Shown one piece after another: positions 43,648 through 52,178 of a stretch of 64,000 bases of DNA. The position numbers and the translations under genes were made by a program. The stretch spans positions 1-64,000 of the forward strand of contig JAPPBX010000080.1 in NCBI GenBank assembly GCA_026702755.1, read 5' to 3'. Numbering within the stretch: the first letter of the stretch is position 1; the number at the start of each line of letters is the position of its first letter. A model generated the notes under the pieces. It saw only the letters and a list, made by a program, of their open reading frames with translations. It searched no databases and was not told the DNA's origin. This DNA comes from Candidatus Poribacteria bacterium (GTDB taxonomy: Bacteria; Poribacteria; WGA-4E; WGA-3G).

Positions 43648-44457
43648 TCAAGAAATTAGACATCGAACCTGTTGTCCAATATCGGGACTCCGCATCAATG
43701 ACTCACCGACAAGCATCGCCTGCACATTTGCTTCCCGCAGCCTCGTAACGTCTTCACGCGAATAGATACCACTTTCACTTACCACAACCCTGTCCGTCGG
43801 GATAGTCTCACGTAATCGGAACGTTGTTGCGATGTCCGTTTCAAACGTGTGCAAATTTCGGTTGTTGATACCGATAATCTGCGCATCAACGTCCAACGCG
43901 ATAGCCAATTCTTCTTGTGTATGTACCTCCACCAGACACGCCAGCGACAACGACTCAGCGACATCCATAAACGTCCGCAATTCTGGTGCTGTCAGTGCTG
44001 CTACAATTAGTAAGATAGCATCCGCCCCGGCGACGCGCGCTTGATAGATGTGGTAAGCATCAATCGTGAAATCTTTTCTGAGCAGTGGTACGTCAACGAC
44101 ATCTCGAATTGCGCACAAATAGGCGAGTTCGCCTGAAAAAAAATGTTTGTCCGTGAGCACAGAAATGGCAGCAGCACCGTTTTCAACGTAGGTTTCGGCA
44201 ATTGACACCGGATCGAAGTCTTCACGGATAATGCCTTTACTCGGTGATTTCTTCTTCACCTCTGCGATAAGCTTAACAGCATCGCTACCCGTAATGGCAT
44301 CACGGCTTTTGACAGCAAGTTTTGGCTTGCAAGCTGCGCCAAAATCCCGCGTTGGTGGTAGGTTCTTAACCTCTGATTCCAACTTCGTAAGCGGCACCTG
44401 TGCCTGTTCAGCTGCTAACTCTTTCCGTTTATGTGCGATGATTGTGTCTAATATCAA
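43648..44457 (-). CDS. trpC: Indole-3-glycerol-phosphate synthase with an in-frame repeat-derived insert
   Basis: A 269-residue tryptophan-biosynthesis enzyme that closes CdRP to indole-3-glycerol phosphate. The barrel motifs IAEVKKKSPSKG (catalytic Lys), VLTDKHFFSGELAYL, LLRKDFTIDAYHIYQA, IGINNRNLHTFETD and VVSESGIYSREDV are all present. TTG at 44457 is preceded by GAGGG and gives the usual family start; GTG at 44472 has no ribosome site. Between RDF and LIAEVK there are about 25 residues where typical TrpC has 10-14. The first part, FGAACKPKLA, is encoded by a copy of the dispersed palindromic repeat. It follows trpD by 25 bp. Confidence 0.92.
   Translation of the reverse strand: MILDTIIAHKRKELAAEQAQVPLTKLESEVKNLPPTRDFGAACKPKLAVKSRDAITGSDAVKLIAEVKKKSPSKGIIREDFDPVSIAETYVENGAAAISVLTDKHFFSGELAYLCAIRDVVDVPLLRKDFTIDAYHIYQARVAGADAILLIVAALTAPELRTFMDVAESLSLACLVEVHTQEELAIALDVDAQIIGINNRNLHTFETDIATTFRLRETIPTDRVVVSESGIYSREDVTRLREANVQAMLVGESLMRSPDIGQQVRCLIS
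44314..44344. repeat. Palindromic repeat copy inside the trpC coding sequence
   Basis: A 31-bp element on the plus strand, starting AGCAAGTTTTGGC and ending GCGCCAAAA. It is identical to the intergenic copy at 38503-38533 at all but one position (A to G in the CTACGCC segment). Read on the minus strand in the trpC frame it encodes FGAACKPKLA without a stop or frameshift. Confidence 0.85.
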
Positions 44458-44482
44458 TGCGTTATCCCTCACCCATAATAGG

Positions 44483-45523
44483 CTAATTGTTGGACACCAA
44501 CTTCAGACCTTCTAACTTCGCGAGTGCCTCGCCTGAGTCGATGGATTCCGATGCAAGTGCGATACCCGCATCAAGGCTATCTGCCTTCCCACCTGCAACA
44601 ATTGCCGCGCCAGCGTTTAGCACAACAATATCGCGCTTGGGTCCTCGTTCGCCTTTCAGCATATTCACTATGATTTCAGCGTTCTCCTCTGGCGCACCGC
44701 CCAAGAGTGCATCAGGTTCCGTTTTCGGAATTCCGAGTGTTGTGGGATCAAGGGTATAAGTTTCAACAGCACCGTTTCGGAGTTCCGAGACGCGTGTCGT
44801 TGTTGTTGTTGTGATGTCATCTAAGCCATCAGCCCCATGCACAATAAACGCGTGCTGGCACCCGAGATTGTTGAGCGCATTTGCGTGCGCTTCAGTCAAT
44901 TCTGGCGCATAGACCCCAATTACTTGTGCTTGTGGCCCCGCTGGATTGGTTAGCGGTGCTATAGCATTGAAAATTGTGCGAATTCCGATTTCTCGCCGCG
45001 GCCCGATGGCATATTTCATCGCGCCGTGCAGCACCGGCGCGAACAGGAAACCGATGCCGACCTCATCAATGCAGTGACCAATTTGTTCAGGTCCAATTTC
45101 AATATTCACACCCAACGCCATCAGTACATTCGCGCTGCCGCTCTGACGTGTTACACCGCGGTTGCCGTGCTTTGCAACCGGTACGCCTGCGCCAGCGGTA
45201 ACAATAGCGGAAGTTGTTGAGATGTTGAAATGGTTCAAACCCGTCCCACCCGTACTGCACGTATCAACAAGTCGGGGAACTATAGGTGTAGCTTGTAAGT
45301 CAGGCGCATGGCGTGTCGGAACAGGCGTGGATTTGGCGCGCATTGCACGCGTTGCCCCTGTAAGCTCTTCTATTGTTTCACCTTTGAGCCGCAGAGCGGT
45401 AAGAAAACACGCAATTTGTGCGTCTGTCGTCTCACCCTCCATGATTTCGTTCATGGTATTAATCATCTCTGCTTCGGTTAGGTTATCTCCTGCTATAACT
45501 TTCTGAATTGCTTCACGAATCAC
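44483..45523 (-). CDS. trpD: Anthranilate phosphoribosyltransferase
   Basis: A 346-residue enzyme that transfers phosphoribose from PRPP to anthranilate. The PRPP loop reads DTCSTGGTGLNHFNIST, a variant of the usual DTCGTGGD...TFNIST. AKHGNRGVTRQSGSANVL matches the second family signature. GPRREIGIRTIFNAIAPLTNPA is the third. GTG start with AGGAGGAATACTGC upstream. trpC follows 25 bp later, so this is a trpDC operon with its own promoter; other trp genes are not in the window. The PRPP-loop changes are notable, but the rest is well conserved. Confidence 0.9.
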   Translation of the reverse strand: MIREAIQKVIAGDNLTEAEMINTMNEIMEGETTDAQIACFLTALRLKGETIEELTGATRAMRAKSTPVPTRHAPDLQATPIVPRLVDTCSTGGTGLNHFNISTTSAIVTAGAGVPVAKHGNRGVTRQSGSANVLMALGVNIEIGPEQIGHCIDEVGIGFLFAPVLHGAMKYAIGPRREIGIRTIFNAIAPLTNPAGPQAQVIGVYAPELTEAHANALNNLGCQHAFIVHGADGLDDITTTTTTRVSELRNGAVETYTLDPTTLGIPKTEPDALLGGAPEENAEIIVNMLKGERGPKRDIVVLNAGAAIVAGGKADSLDAGIALASESIDSGEALAKLEGLKLVSNN

Positions 45524-45554
45524 GCAGTATTCCTCCTAAAATATGATGCCTACA

Positions 45555-45583
45555 ATTATAGCAAATCTTCACAGACATTTCAA
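45555..45583 (-). promoter_or_regulatory. trpD: Promoter of the trpDC operon
   Basis: On the minus strand TTGAAA (45583-45578), 17 bp, TATAAT (45560-45555), about 32 bp before the GTG start of trpD. The short leader leaves no room for a trp attenuator peptide. Confidence 0.7.
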
Positions 45584-45613
45584 GAACGACATCTGAATCC
45601 AATCCAGAAGAAA

Positions 45614-45641
45614 CTTGCAATTTATCTTCAGATGGTATAAT
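45614..45641 (+). promoter_or_regulatory. Possible promoter for the GNAT gene
   Basis: TTGCAA (45614-45619), 16 bp, TATAAT (45636-45641), about 127 bp before the ATG at 45768. Confidence 0.4.
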
Positions 45642-45767
45642 ATATCAAGGCGTGTCCCAGATAAAAAGATAGTTCTCTTGTACCACAAACTGTGAGTTTG
45701 TGGCATTTGGCGTATAATCCTTCAAACTCATCCTTGTATAAACGAATTTATAAAAAGAAACAAAAAG

Positions 45768-46232
45768 ATGATCCGAAACTATAAACCGAACGACCTGCAA
45801 ACCCTTCGAGAGATCACCGCTATCTGTTTCGAGAAAGTGTCCATAGACAAAAACATCGAAGACCAATTTGGACGTATTGGTGATATGGACTGGAAAGAAC
45901 GCAAAATGTCCCATATCAATGACGATACAGAAGCAAACCCAGACGGGGTTTTTGTGGCGGAAGTGGACAGCGAGATTGCTGGTTATATTACAACCCGAAT
46001 TAATCACACAACACGGATTGGCAGTATTCCGAACCTCGCTGTGTTACCACAGTTTCAACGCCGCGGTATCGGCAGACAGTTGATTGAAAAAGCGTTAGCG
46101 TATCTGCAGTCGGAAGGGATGCTTTATGCCCGCATTGAAACTTTGGAACAGAATCCCGTAGGTACAAGTTTTTATCCGTCCATGGGCTTCACAGAAATTG
46201 CAAGGCAGATTCACTACATCCAACCCCTGTAG
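45768..46232 (+). CDS. GNAT-family N-acetyltransferase
   Basis: A 154-residue acetyl-CoA-dependent acetyltransferase. MIRNYKPNDLQTLREI opens the fold, GVFVAEVDSEIAGYITTRI forms the central strands, and the acetyl-CoA loop reads AVLPQFQRRGIGRQLIEKAL (Q/R-x-x-G-x-G). YARIETLEQNPVGTSFYPSMGF is the C-terminal family block. The acceptor could be an amine, antibiotic or protein N terminus. It is a single-gene unit transcribed divergently from trpDC. Confidence 0.9.
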   Translation: MIRNYKPNDLQTLREITAICFEKVSIDKNIEDQFGRIGDMDWKERKMSHINDDTEANPDGVFVAEVDSEIAGYITTRINHTTRIGSIPNLAVLPQFQRRGIGRQLIEKALAYLQSEGMLYARIETLEQNPVGTSFYPSMGFTEIARQIHYIQPL

Positions 46233-46319
46233 GATGCAGTTGTCAGTTAACAGTACACCGTGAAACAAAATGTGATGAGTCAAAGCATCTCTTAATTGCG
46301 TATTGAGTACTGAATACTA

Positions 46320-48245
46320 TTAAAATAGGAACCGGTACATCGGTTGATTTGTCGTAATTCCTATGAGGCTCCAGACGCTGCCGACGATAAATTCACCTAA
46401 GATTAAGCCCAAGAAAAACGGAATAAGTTTTCGATGCGCGCTTACACCACCGTGCCGAAGGATAATCCATTTGATGACTGAACTTACAAAGATCGAAAAC
46501 CAGAACACATTCATCGACCAACTGCTGGAGATAGCGAACCCAGCAGGATGAAAGGGCCACCAAAAAAGCCGCATCCGCATTATCATCAGGAAACCGGTAA
46601 TGAGAAAGCCGATACACATTGCGATGGTTGCTGGTACATCTGGTGCTCTCGGTGAAGTCAGCCAACTTTGAAGTCGGTTGAAGGGTCGCCCTGCGAACCA
46701 GTCCCGCGCCCCCTCAATATAAGAGATATGATAGAATGCCCAAAATGAGGCAAAGGTTCCAATAACGATTGCAACGCACATCGCAATCAGCAACCGTCGG
46801 TTGGAAATTTCTGTCCGTTCCGCTAATTTAAACCCCTCTAAGATGTGTGGCATCGGATGCCCACGATAGGCACGGTTGAAGAAGAAGAGATACGCCATTA
46901 TGGTTAAGTTGTGCGGACCGAGCAGTCGTGTTCCAAAAATGCGAGGCATCATCTCATCGGGTCCAATAAAGTGTAAATCGTGGACAGGCGATCCGAGTTC
47001 CGCACGCATTCGAGTCACTGCTGTGGAGATAGCGTAATAAATACCAAAAAACACGAGGATTACCCAGATAGACATTCCTGCTGTTTTGCAAAAGCCAACA
47101 ATAAAAGCGAGACTTGCGATAAGCCCTAACACTGTCATTCGATAAGACATCGGTTCTTCTGAATCGTCAACACGTGGATCGTTTCTAAATAATTTGCGTC
47201 CAACCTGCGCGAGGTGTTTTCGCGTGGCTACAATTGCGATAACAAACAATCCGAGATATGCCCCGAAGGATTGTTCATCAGTGAAAGGGAAGTTCGGCAT
47301 GCCCCGTACGCCTAAAGCATCTCCGAAGATCCGTTCTGCTTTCCAAAATAGGTAGAAAAACCAGCATGAGAATGACAAGTCAAGTGGAATAAAGAAAGCA
47401 ATGCCTACTGCAAATGGAAACACGGCTATCGGAGTCCATCCGATTGCACTCCACGGTTTCTGTGTAAAGAATGGACGGAGGTCATAAAGCCTCCCACCCA
47501 AACTCGGCACTGTCGGGTAAAGATAGTGAAGCCCATTGAGGATATCAATTGCGCCAGCGAGACCGAAACCGAGCCACATCATCTTGTTTGTCAACAAGTT
47601 TGTTCTGCCACCACTTGTCAATTCAAGCGGTAGTTGGATAATAGGATAACTCAGTTTCTCATGTTCTGTCCACTGTTTCCGGACGAGGCTGTTGATACAC
47701 ACCATCAGGAATACCATAGCGCATAAGAAGCCACCCCAGACAACAGTCGTCGTTAACCACCCTTGAGCAGTTTCCCATTGGTAAAAGGTTGTTTCGCCGC
47801 GGTAGTATTCTGTTAAGAAGGATCTTTCCTTGACAGCCATCCAATCCGGGATATACCGATGAAACAGGTCTGCCCAGTCATTTTCCGGTGTTGCGTACCA
47901 GAAAGCGTACGGAATCATCGGAATCAACACGCGAAGGACATCGTGTCCTGCAAGCGAGGAAGCGATCGACAACATGACGTAAATCGTCAACAATTCACCT
48001 TGCTGTATTGCAACCGCTGGTGCTATCCGTACCAAGAAAAGGTTAACACATACAATAACAAAGATGCAGAAAATGACGTTAAAGTAGAGGGAAATAGTGG
48101 TCGGATACCCTTGCCCAGCAGAGTCCAGAATCCAGTACATATTCGGGATAATAAGGACAGTACCGAGTAGGATTGCTCGCCATGATGCTCCAAATTTGGA
48201 GGGTTGTCTTGATCTATGAGGTTCTGAGGTTAATTCGCTTTTCAA
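46320..48245 (-). CDS. DUF6785/DUF6784-type multispanning membrane protein
   Basis: A 641-residue integral membrane protein with about 12-14 helices, transporter-like (distantly OPT-like). The opening SWRAILLGTVLIIPNMYWI, then GYPTTISLYFNVIFCIFVIV, and the C-terminal MRLFWWPFHPAGFAISSSWS match the DUF6785/DUF6784 pattern that I associate with Planctomycetes and Poribacteria. EHEKLSYPIIQLPLEL is a conserved loop. TTG start at 48245 with GAGGAAG about 13 bases upstream; a later start is possible. Substrate unknown. Confidence 0.8.
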   Translation of the reverse strand: MKSELTSEPHRSRQPSKFGASWRAILLGTVLIIPNMYWILDSAGQGYPTTISLYFNVIFCIFVIVCVNLFLVRIAPAVAIQQGELLTIYVMLSIASSLAGHDVLRVLIPMIPYAFWYATPENDWADLFHRYIPDWMAVKERSFLTEYYRGETTFYQWETAQGWLTTTVVWGGFLCAMVFLMVCINSLVRKQWTEHEKLSYPIIQLPLELTSGGRTNLLTNKMMWLGFGLAGAIDILNGLHYLYPTVPSLGGRLYDLRPFFTQKPWSAIGWTPIAVFPFAVGIAFFIPLDLSFSCWFFYLFWKAERIFGDALGVRGMPNFPFTDEQSFGAYLGLFVIAIVATRKHLAQVGRKLFRNDPRVDDSEEPMSYRMTVLGLIASLAFIVGFCKTAGMSIWVILVFFGIYYAISTAVTRMRAELGSPVHDLHFIGPDEMMPRIFGTRLLGPHNLTIMAYLFFFNRAYRGHPMPHILEGFKLAERTEISNRRLLIAMCVAIVIGTFASFWAFYHISYIEGARDWFAGRPFNRLQSWLTSPRAPDVPATIAMCIGFLITGFLMIMRMRLFWWPFHPAGFAISSSWSMNVFWFSIFVSSVIKWIILRHGGVSAHRKLIPFFLGLILGEFIVGSVWSLIGITTNQPMYRFLF

Positions 48246-48355
48246 ATTGCGTGGTGCTTCCTCTCTATAGCACGTTTATAGGCTCGGAAATAAAAATCAA
48301 ATCGGAGCTTTCGTTAAAGATTATCTCAATGACTGTTGAGAAAAACTCTGCATCG

Positions 48356-49306
48356 TTACGGCTCGATCCCGCTGCCATTTTCCAACATTTGCGCGAAGGT
48401 TTCAAGACTGTACGTTCGTAAAACTTCACGACGCAATTCTTTGAGACGTTGCAGGGTTTCAACACTTTCAAGCATTGGCTTCAACTTTTCCACATCTTTA
48501 GCAGAAAATCGAACCTCCAGTGCCTCAAGAATACCTTCAATGATGCTTTCTCGGGCACCTTGTTCAATGCCTTGTTCAATGCCCAGTTTTTTGAAGTATT
48601 GGACAACATCTGATTGCATGAGGATTTCCTCCGGTATAATTTCACGAATGTCATCAAAGTTGAAGATGACGTTACATAAGATAGCCATAGAGGCAAGATA
48701 ATTCGGCTTGTCCGCCATGTCCATCGGGATAGTTTCTGCAACTTCAATGCAGTGTCGCAACCATTCTTTAGAACCCATCTCCTCTGGCGGCTTCATTAAT
48801 GGTGCGAATGGGATGAGTCCTTTCAACTTTGCCTCCAGAATGTCTTGTCCCTCTATCTCAGAGAGTCTGATTACCTTGTATTTGATGGTAATCTCGTACC
48901 CTGGACCGTCTTGGACGTATTCCCCCGGATCATTGAGACCCGCATCCGGATGAAAATAGATGACATGCGAATAGATAGGTATTCCAAACGTCCGAATCCC
49001 TAAACCAACGTAGCCTGCTACGCGGTGCGGCATCGGTATCTGCCTGCTATCGTGCGTCTGAAGTTCGAGATGCACGATAACTTCTTTTCCGCGGACCCTC
49101 GCGTGTATGAAACTATCGGCACGATACCAATTCACTGTCGGCTGTTCTGTTTCAAGAACCCGAATTACCTCAGCATCCTGTGTGCCAAGACTGAATCTGA
49201 TTAGGTCATTCGGATCCCCTCGAATGACGTTTTTTGCCACTGTATCATATCGACCACTCGGAAAATCGGACGCGTCGGGCTCAGGTTGCTCTATATTTTC
49301 TTCCAT
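48356..49306 (-). CDS. Rpn/COG5464-type PD-(D/E)XK nuclease-like protein
   Basis: A 316-residue protein of the recombination-promoting nuclease (Rpn) or transposase_31-like group. The N-terminal half has the nuclease-like core: DSFIHARVRGKEVIVHLELQTH carries D...E.Q in place of the usual E.K, then PHRVAGYVGLGI. The C-terminal half has YFKKLGIEQGIEQGARESI and a predicted coiled coil, as in many members with IEQG/EEG repeats. Rpn proteins nick DNA and promote recA-independent recombination, and they are often in multigene families. ATG at 49306 follows AAGGAAACTTAAT. Confidence 0.75.
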   Translation of the reverse strand: MEENIEQPEPDASDFPSGRYDTVAKNVIRGDPNDLIRFSLGTQDAEVIRVLETEQPTVNWYRADSFIHARVRGKEVIVHLELQTHDSRQIPMPHRVAGYVGLGIRTFGIPIYSHVIYFHPDAGLNDPGEYVQDGPGYEITIKYKVIRLSEIEGQDILEAKLKGLIPFAPLMKPPEEMGSKEWLRHCIEVAETIPMDMADKPNYLASMAILCNVIFNFDDIREIIPEEILMQSDVVQYFKKLGIEQGIEQGARESIIEGILEALEVRFSAKDVEKLKPMLESVETLQRLKELRREVLRTYSLETFAQMLENGSGIEP

Positions 49307-49348
49307 ATTAAGTTTCCTTACAGAGTCAATTAGAAAAATAAAATTGCT

Positions 49349-49378
49349 TTGAAATTTTTTCGGTATGTCTTGTATAAT
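49349..49378 (+). promoter_or_regulatory. Promoter for the second PhyH gene
   Basis: TTGAAA (49349-49354), 18 bp, TATAAT (49373-49378), about 100 bp before the ATG at 49481. The leader contains a hairpin (CTCGATC at 49397-49403 with GATCGAG at 49408-49414) and a palindromic repeat. Confidence 0.6.
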
Positions 49379-49396
49379 GCATAGCATGATTCAAAT

Positions 49397-49449
49397 CTCG
49401 ATCAGCAGATCGAGGTTACTTTTGGCGAAGCCTGCAAGCCAAACTTGCT
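49397..49449. repeat. Hairpin plus inverted copy of the AGCAAGTTTTGGC repeat
   Basis: CTCGATC/GATCGAG form a perfect 7-bp stem at 49397-49414. Directly after it, 49420-49449 is the dispersed palindromic element in inverted orientation (TTTTGGCGAAGCC...GCAAGCCAAACTTGCT), with about three differences from the 38503 copy. Both would lie in the PhyH leader RNA. Confidence 0.7.
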
Positions 49450-49480
49450 ATCAAAAGCCAACGCACTAAAGGATAACACT

Positions 49481-50317
49481 ATGGATACAATAACAGATCT
49501 TGATCCAGCAACAGTCTTTACACCAGAGCACAAAGAATTTGTCGAAAACAATGGGTATTTGCTGATTAAAAATGCTTTGCCCCCTGATGTTGTCGCGGAA
49601 ATTGATGCTGCTGTTGACGAGGTTTATGCCAAAGAGGAAGCCGCGGACAGACTTGAGAATGGTGGTAAATTAAACCTCCGTAACTGCATCACGCACCACG
49701 AGGCTTTCCTTCAACTCCTTGATTGGCAAAAAACGGTGCCGCTCGCCTACGGCGTGCTCAATTGGAACGTACAGATGATTACGTCACACCTTATTGTACT
49801 CCCCTCAAAAGAGGAGCCGCCTCCTGAGGTGAGGAACCGCATCGGCTTGCACCGCGACGGCGGCACTTCACATGCGGAAATGCAGGAACCCCACCCTCGG
49901 ATCATGCTTAAGATTGCCTACGCTATCAGCGACCAATCCGATCCTGCCTCTGGCGCGACCGTGTTGGTTCCAGGGAGTAACCGGTTGACGGGTAGACCAC
50001 CACTTGATCCAGATACAGGTTGGGCACGCGGTGCCATCTCTATGAATGTCAATGCCGGAGATGCATTTCTCTTTGAGCAACGGACATGGCACGGTATAGG
50101 GCATAACTGGTCTGGCATGCCCCGCAAAACTATTTTTATGGGCTACGCCTACCGCTGGGTCAAACCGATGGATTATATCACGATGCCTGATGAACTGGTT
50201 GCCAAATGCAATCCGATCCAGAAGCAATTGATTGGGGTTGTCAGCGATCCACTCAGTTATTATCTACCGAAAGACCAAGATGTACCGCTGCGAGAATTGC
50301 TCAGTTCGCAAGATTAG
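49481..50317 (+). CDS. Phytanoyl-CoA dioxygenase (PhyH) family protein
   Basis: A 278-residue Fe(II)/2-oxoglutarate oxygenase. The metal triad is visible as H124 and D126 in GLHRDGG and H204 in RTWHGIGHN, with R215 in MPRKTIFMGYAYRW for 2-oxoglutarate. FVENNGYLLIKNAL is the family opening, and ATVLVPGSNRLTGRPPLD is typical of PhyH members that act on small hydrophilic substrates, ectoine-hydroxylase-like in part. ATG at 49481 follows AAAGGA; an upstream TTG frame start at 49445 lies in the repeat and is not used. It differs strongly from the PhyH at 26.8 kb. Confidence 0.92.
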   Translation: MDTITDLDPATVFTPEHKEFVENNGYLLIKNALPPDVVAEIDAAVDEVYAKEEAADRLENGGKLNLRNCITHHEAFLQLLDWQKTVPLAYGVLNWNVQMITSHLIVLPSKEEPPPEVRNRIGLHRDGGTSHAEMQEPHPRIMLKIAYAISDQSDPASGATVLVPGSNRLTGRPPLDPDTGWARGAISMNVNAGDAFLFEQRTWHGIGHNWSGMPRKTIFMGYAYRWVKPMDYITMPDELVAKCNPIQKQLIGVVSDPLSYYLPKDQDVPLRELLSSQD

Positions 50318-50358
50318 TTGGCAAGCCGACACTCCACAATAAGGATGTGTGCTACTCC

Positions 50359-51264
50359 TTATTCAAGTTCGCTTTTGAGTGAAAGGCTATAGTCAAGCAG
50401 CGCGTTGGCATAGGGTATATTGTGGAGTCCGTACCCACTATCGCCTTTAACCATGTCGTAGTTCAGTTTTGCGTCCAGATAGGCTTGCGAAGTTTTATCA
50501 GGTGCAGCGTCAAGTATCTTTTTGACGGCTTGCATCTTCGATTCTATTTCGGCGCGGTATTGTGGTAACTTCGTTTCCATGTTGTTATCAACACTATCGT
50601 GACAGCCTGAAGTACTACATGTCGAGAAGTCTGCGATGAATGTGTGGCCTCCATGTTTCGCAACTGTCTCTGGGTCCTCTTTTGCCATGTGGCAATGTAC
50701 ACATCGTTTCTTCATTGCGCGCACATGCGGCGACGGCATCCGTTTCACACCGGCACCCTCACGTCCAAGGAACATCTCCGATTGTGATTGGTGAACGATA
50801 CCTGCGCCCGCGCACCCACAGTCCATTTTATGGCAGTTGACGCATAATTTTTTTGCAGGCTTCACCAATAAGTGTTCCTCTTTACTTGTGTGGGAATGGC
50901 ACGAAGAACAAGCAACAGCGTTCACCGCTGTCTCTATATTGTAAGTATGCCCTGGATAAACCCGATCACTGAAGACTTCGTAGCCAGAGGAGTGACAACT
51001 CAGACACGAGGTCTGGACTTCGTACGGACCTTCAATCAGGTTGACAAGAGCGTGTGAGTGCCCCGCGTGCTGCCATTCTTGATAGGCGGGTTCGGTTGCA
51101 TGGCATTTGCTGCAACCCTCAGCAAACGGTGTTTTTGCGTTAAGGGCAACGTTCTCTATAGGTGCTGCGTGCAGTGTTCCAATCTGGTCGTAACCACAAA
51201 TCGTAAAAAGGGCAATTGTTCCCATCAGTAGGGATAACCCTAAAAATAAGAAAACCTGTTTCAT
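50359..51264 (-). CDS. Exported multiheme cytochrome c (five CXXCH plus one CX4CH)
   Basis: A 301-residue periplasmic multiheme protein. A signal peptide covers 1-22, perhaps with a lipobox-like TIC. Heme sites are CSKCH 51-55, CLSCH 87-91, CSSCH 119-123, CVNCH 141-145 and CVHCH 188-192. A wider CSTSGCH at 216-222 could take a sixth heme. His residues that may serve as distal ligands lie between the sites (AGHSH, PGHT). The layout resembles cytochrome c554-like or doubled-CXXCH proteins used in nitrogen or metal respiration. The heme-free C-terminal region is helical. ATG at 51264; a strong promoter precedes it. No partner reductase is adjacent. Confidence 0.88.
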   Translation of the reverse strand: MKQVFLFLGLSLLMGTIALFTICGYDQIGTLHAAPIENVALNAKTPFAEGCSKCHATEPAYQEWQHAGHSHALVNLIEGPYEVQTSCLSCHSSGYEVFSDRVYPGHTYNIETAVNAVACSSCHSHTSKEEHLLVKPAKKLCVNCHKMDCGCAGAGIVHQSQSEMFLGREGAGVKRMPSPHVRAMKKRCVHCHMAKEDPETVAKHGGHTFIADFSTCSTSGCHDSVDNNMETKLPQYRAEIESKMQAVKKILDAAPDKTSQAYLDAKLNYDMVKGDSGYGLHNIPYANALLDYSLSLKSELE

Positions 51265-51344
51265 GAGTTTTAATTATCCTCGTCCAATTTCTCTTTTAAA
51301 TCAATGGAGTTCTGTTGCTGACTGAATAGACTTGATGATTAAAT

Positions 51345-51373
51345 ATAGTATCCGATTGTGTGAAATATGTCAA
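51345..51373 (-). promoter_or_regulatory. Strong promoter for the multiheme cytochrome gene
   Basis: On the minus strand TTGACA (51373-51368), 17 bp, TACTAT (51350-51345), about 80 bp before the ATG at 51264. Confidence 0.7.
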
Positions 51374-51473
51374 CACTTTTTAGTGTTAAAAACTCACGAG
51401 TTACGACCTTAAGATTTCGTCAAACTCGCGGGATGACTTCGATCTGGAGATCGCGACTGTAGGAGGGACTTTG

Positions 51474-52139
51474 ATGTCTCAATCTGGAAACGGAATTGAA
51501 CTTTTCAACGGTAAGAATATGAACGGTTGGCTCGCCCGAGGTGGCGCGCCACATCATGAATGGGATGCTGCTGGTAGTGTTGCTCTCAACCCAGACGATG
51601 CGAAACTGCTCGAAACGACAGCCGGTGAAGGGATTTTTTACAACGGTGCTACCGGACGGACGCTTGATATCTACACCGAAGCTGAATACGGTGATTGTGA
51701 ATTACATGTAGAATTTATGGTGCCACAAGGTTCCAACTCCGGCGTTTACCTCATGGGTAGATATGAGATCCAGATATTGGACAGTTGGGGTGAAACGGAA
51801 CTTGGCTACGGCACCTGTGGCGGCGTTTATTGTCGTTGGATCGACAATCAACCGGTGGATGGCGTGCCACCGCGCGTCAACGCCAGCAAACCACCGGGTG
51901 AGTGGCAAACCTACGACATCACCTTCCGCGCACCAAAATTTGATGCCAATGGCAGTAAGATAGCCAACGCTACCTTCGTCAAAGTCGTGTGGAACGGACA
52001 GGTCATCCATGAAGATGTTGAAGTAGTGGGTTGCACACGTGGCGCGATGGTGGAGGAAGAAGCCGCTACCGGTCCAGTGCTGTTGCAGGGCGACCATGGA
52101 CCTGTCGCCTATCGCAATGTTGTGCTAAAACCGATTTAA
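51474..52139 (+). CDS. DUF1080 (3-keto-disaccharide hydrolase-type) protein
   Basis: A 221-residue concanavalin-like beta-sandwich protein. IELFNGKNMNGWLARGG is the classic opening of DUF1080. EYGDCELHVEFMVPQGSNSGVYLMGRYEIQILDSWG is its core, and GPVLLQGDHGPVAYRNVVLKPI its ending. Characterised members hydrolyse 3-keto-glycosides after an oxidoreductase has oxidised the sugar. The lack of a signal peptide fits a cytosolic role. ATG at 51474 follows GTAGGAGGG. A Gfo/Idh/MocA gene follows after 39 bp, the same combination used for 3-keto-sugar routes. Confidence 0.9.
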   Translation: MSQSGNGIELFNGKNMNGWLARGGAPHHEWDAAGSVALNPDDAKLLETTAGEGIFYNGATGRTLDIYTEAEYGDCELHVEFMVPQGSNSGVYLMGRYEIQILDSWGETELGYGTCGGVYCRWIDNQPVDGVPPRVNASKPPGEWQTYDITFRAPKFDANGSKIANATFVKVVWNGQVIHEDVEVVGCTRGAMVEEEAATGPVLLQGDHGPVAYRNVVLKPI

Positions 52140-52178
52140 GCCGTTTTAACTACAAACATACCGGACTAAGGAAATGTT

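Noticed and set aside
45524-45600. A trp attenuator or T-box before trpD
   Set aside because: The promoter lies only about 32 bp before the start codon, leaving no room for a leader peptide or T-box structure.
48356-49306. Calling the Rpn-like gene a transposase
   Set aside because: There are no terminal inverted repeats or target-site duplications around it, and the domain is PD-(D/E)XK-like.
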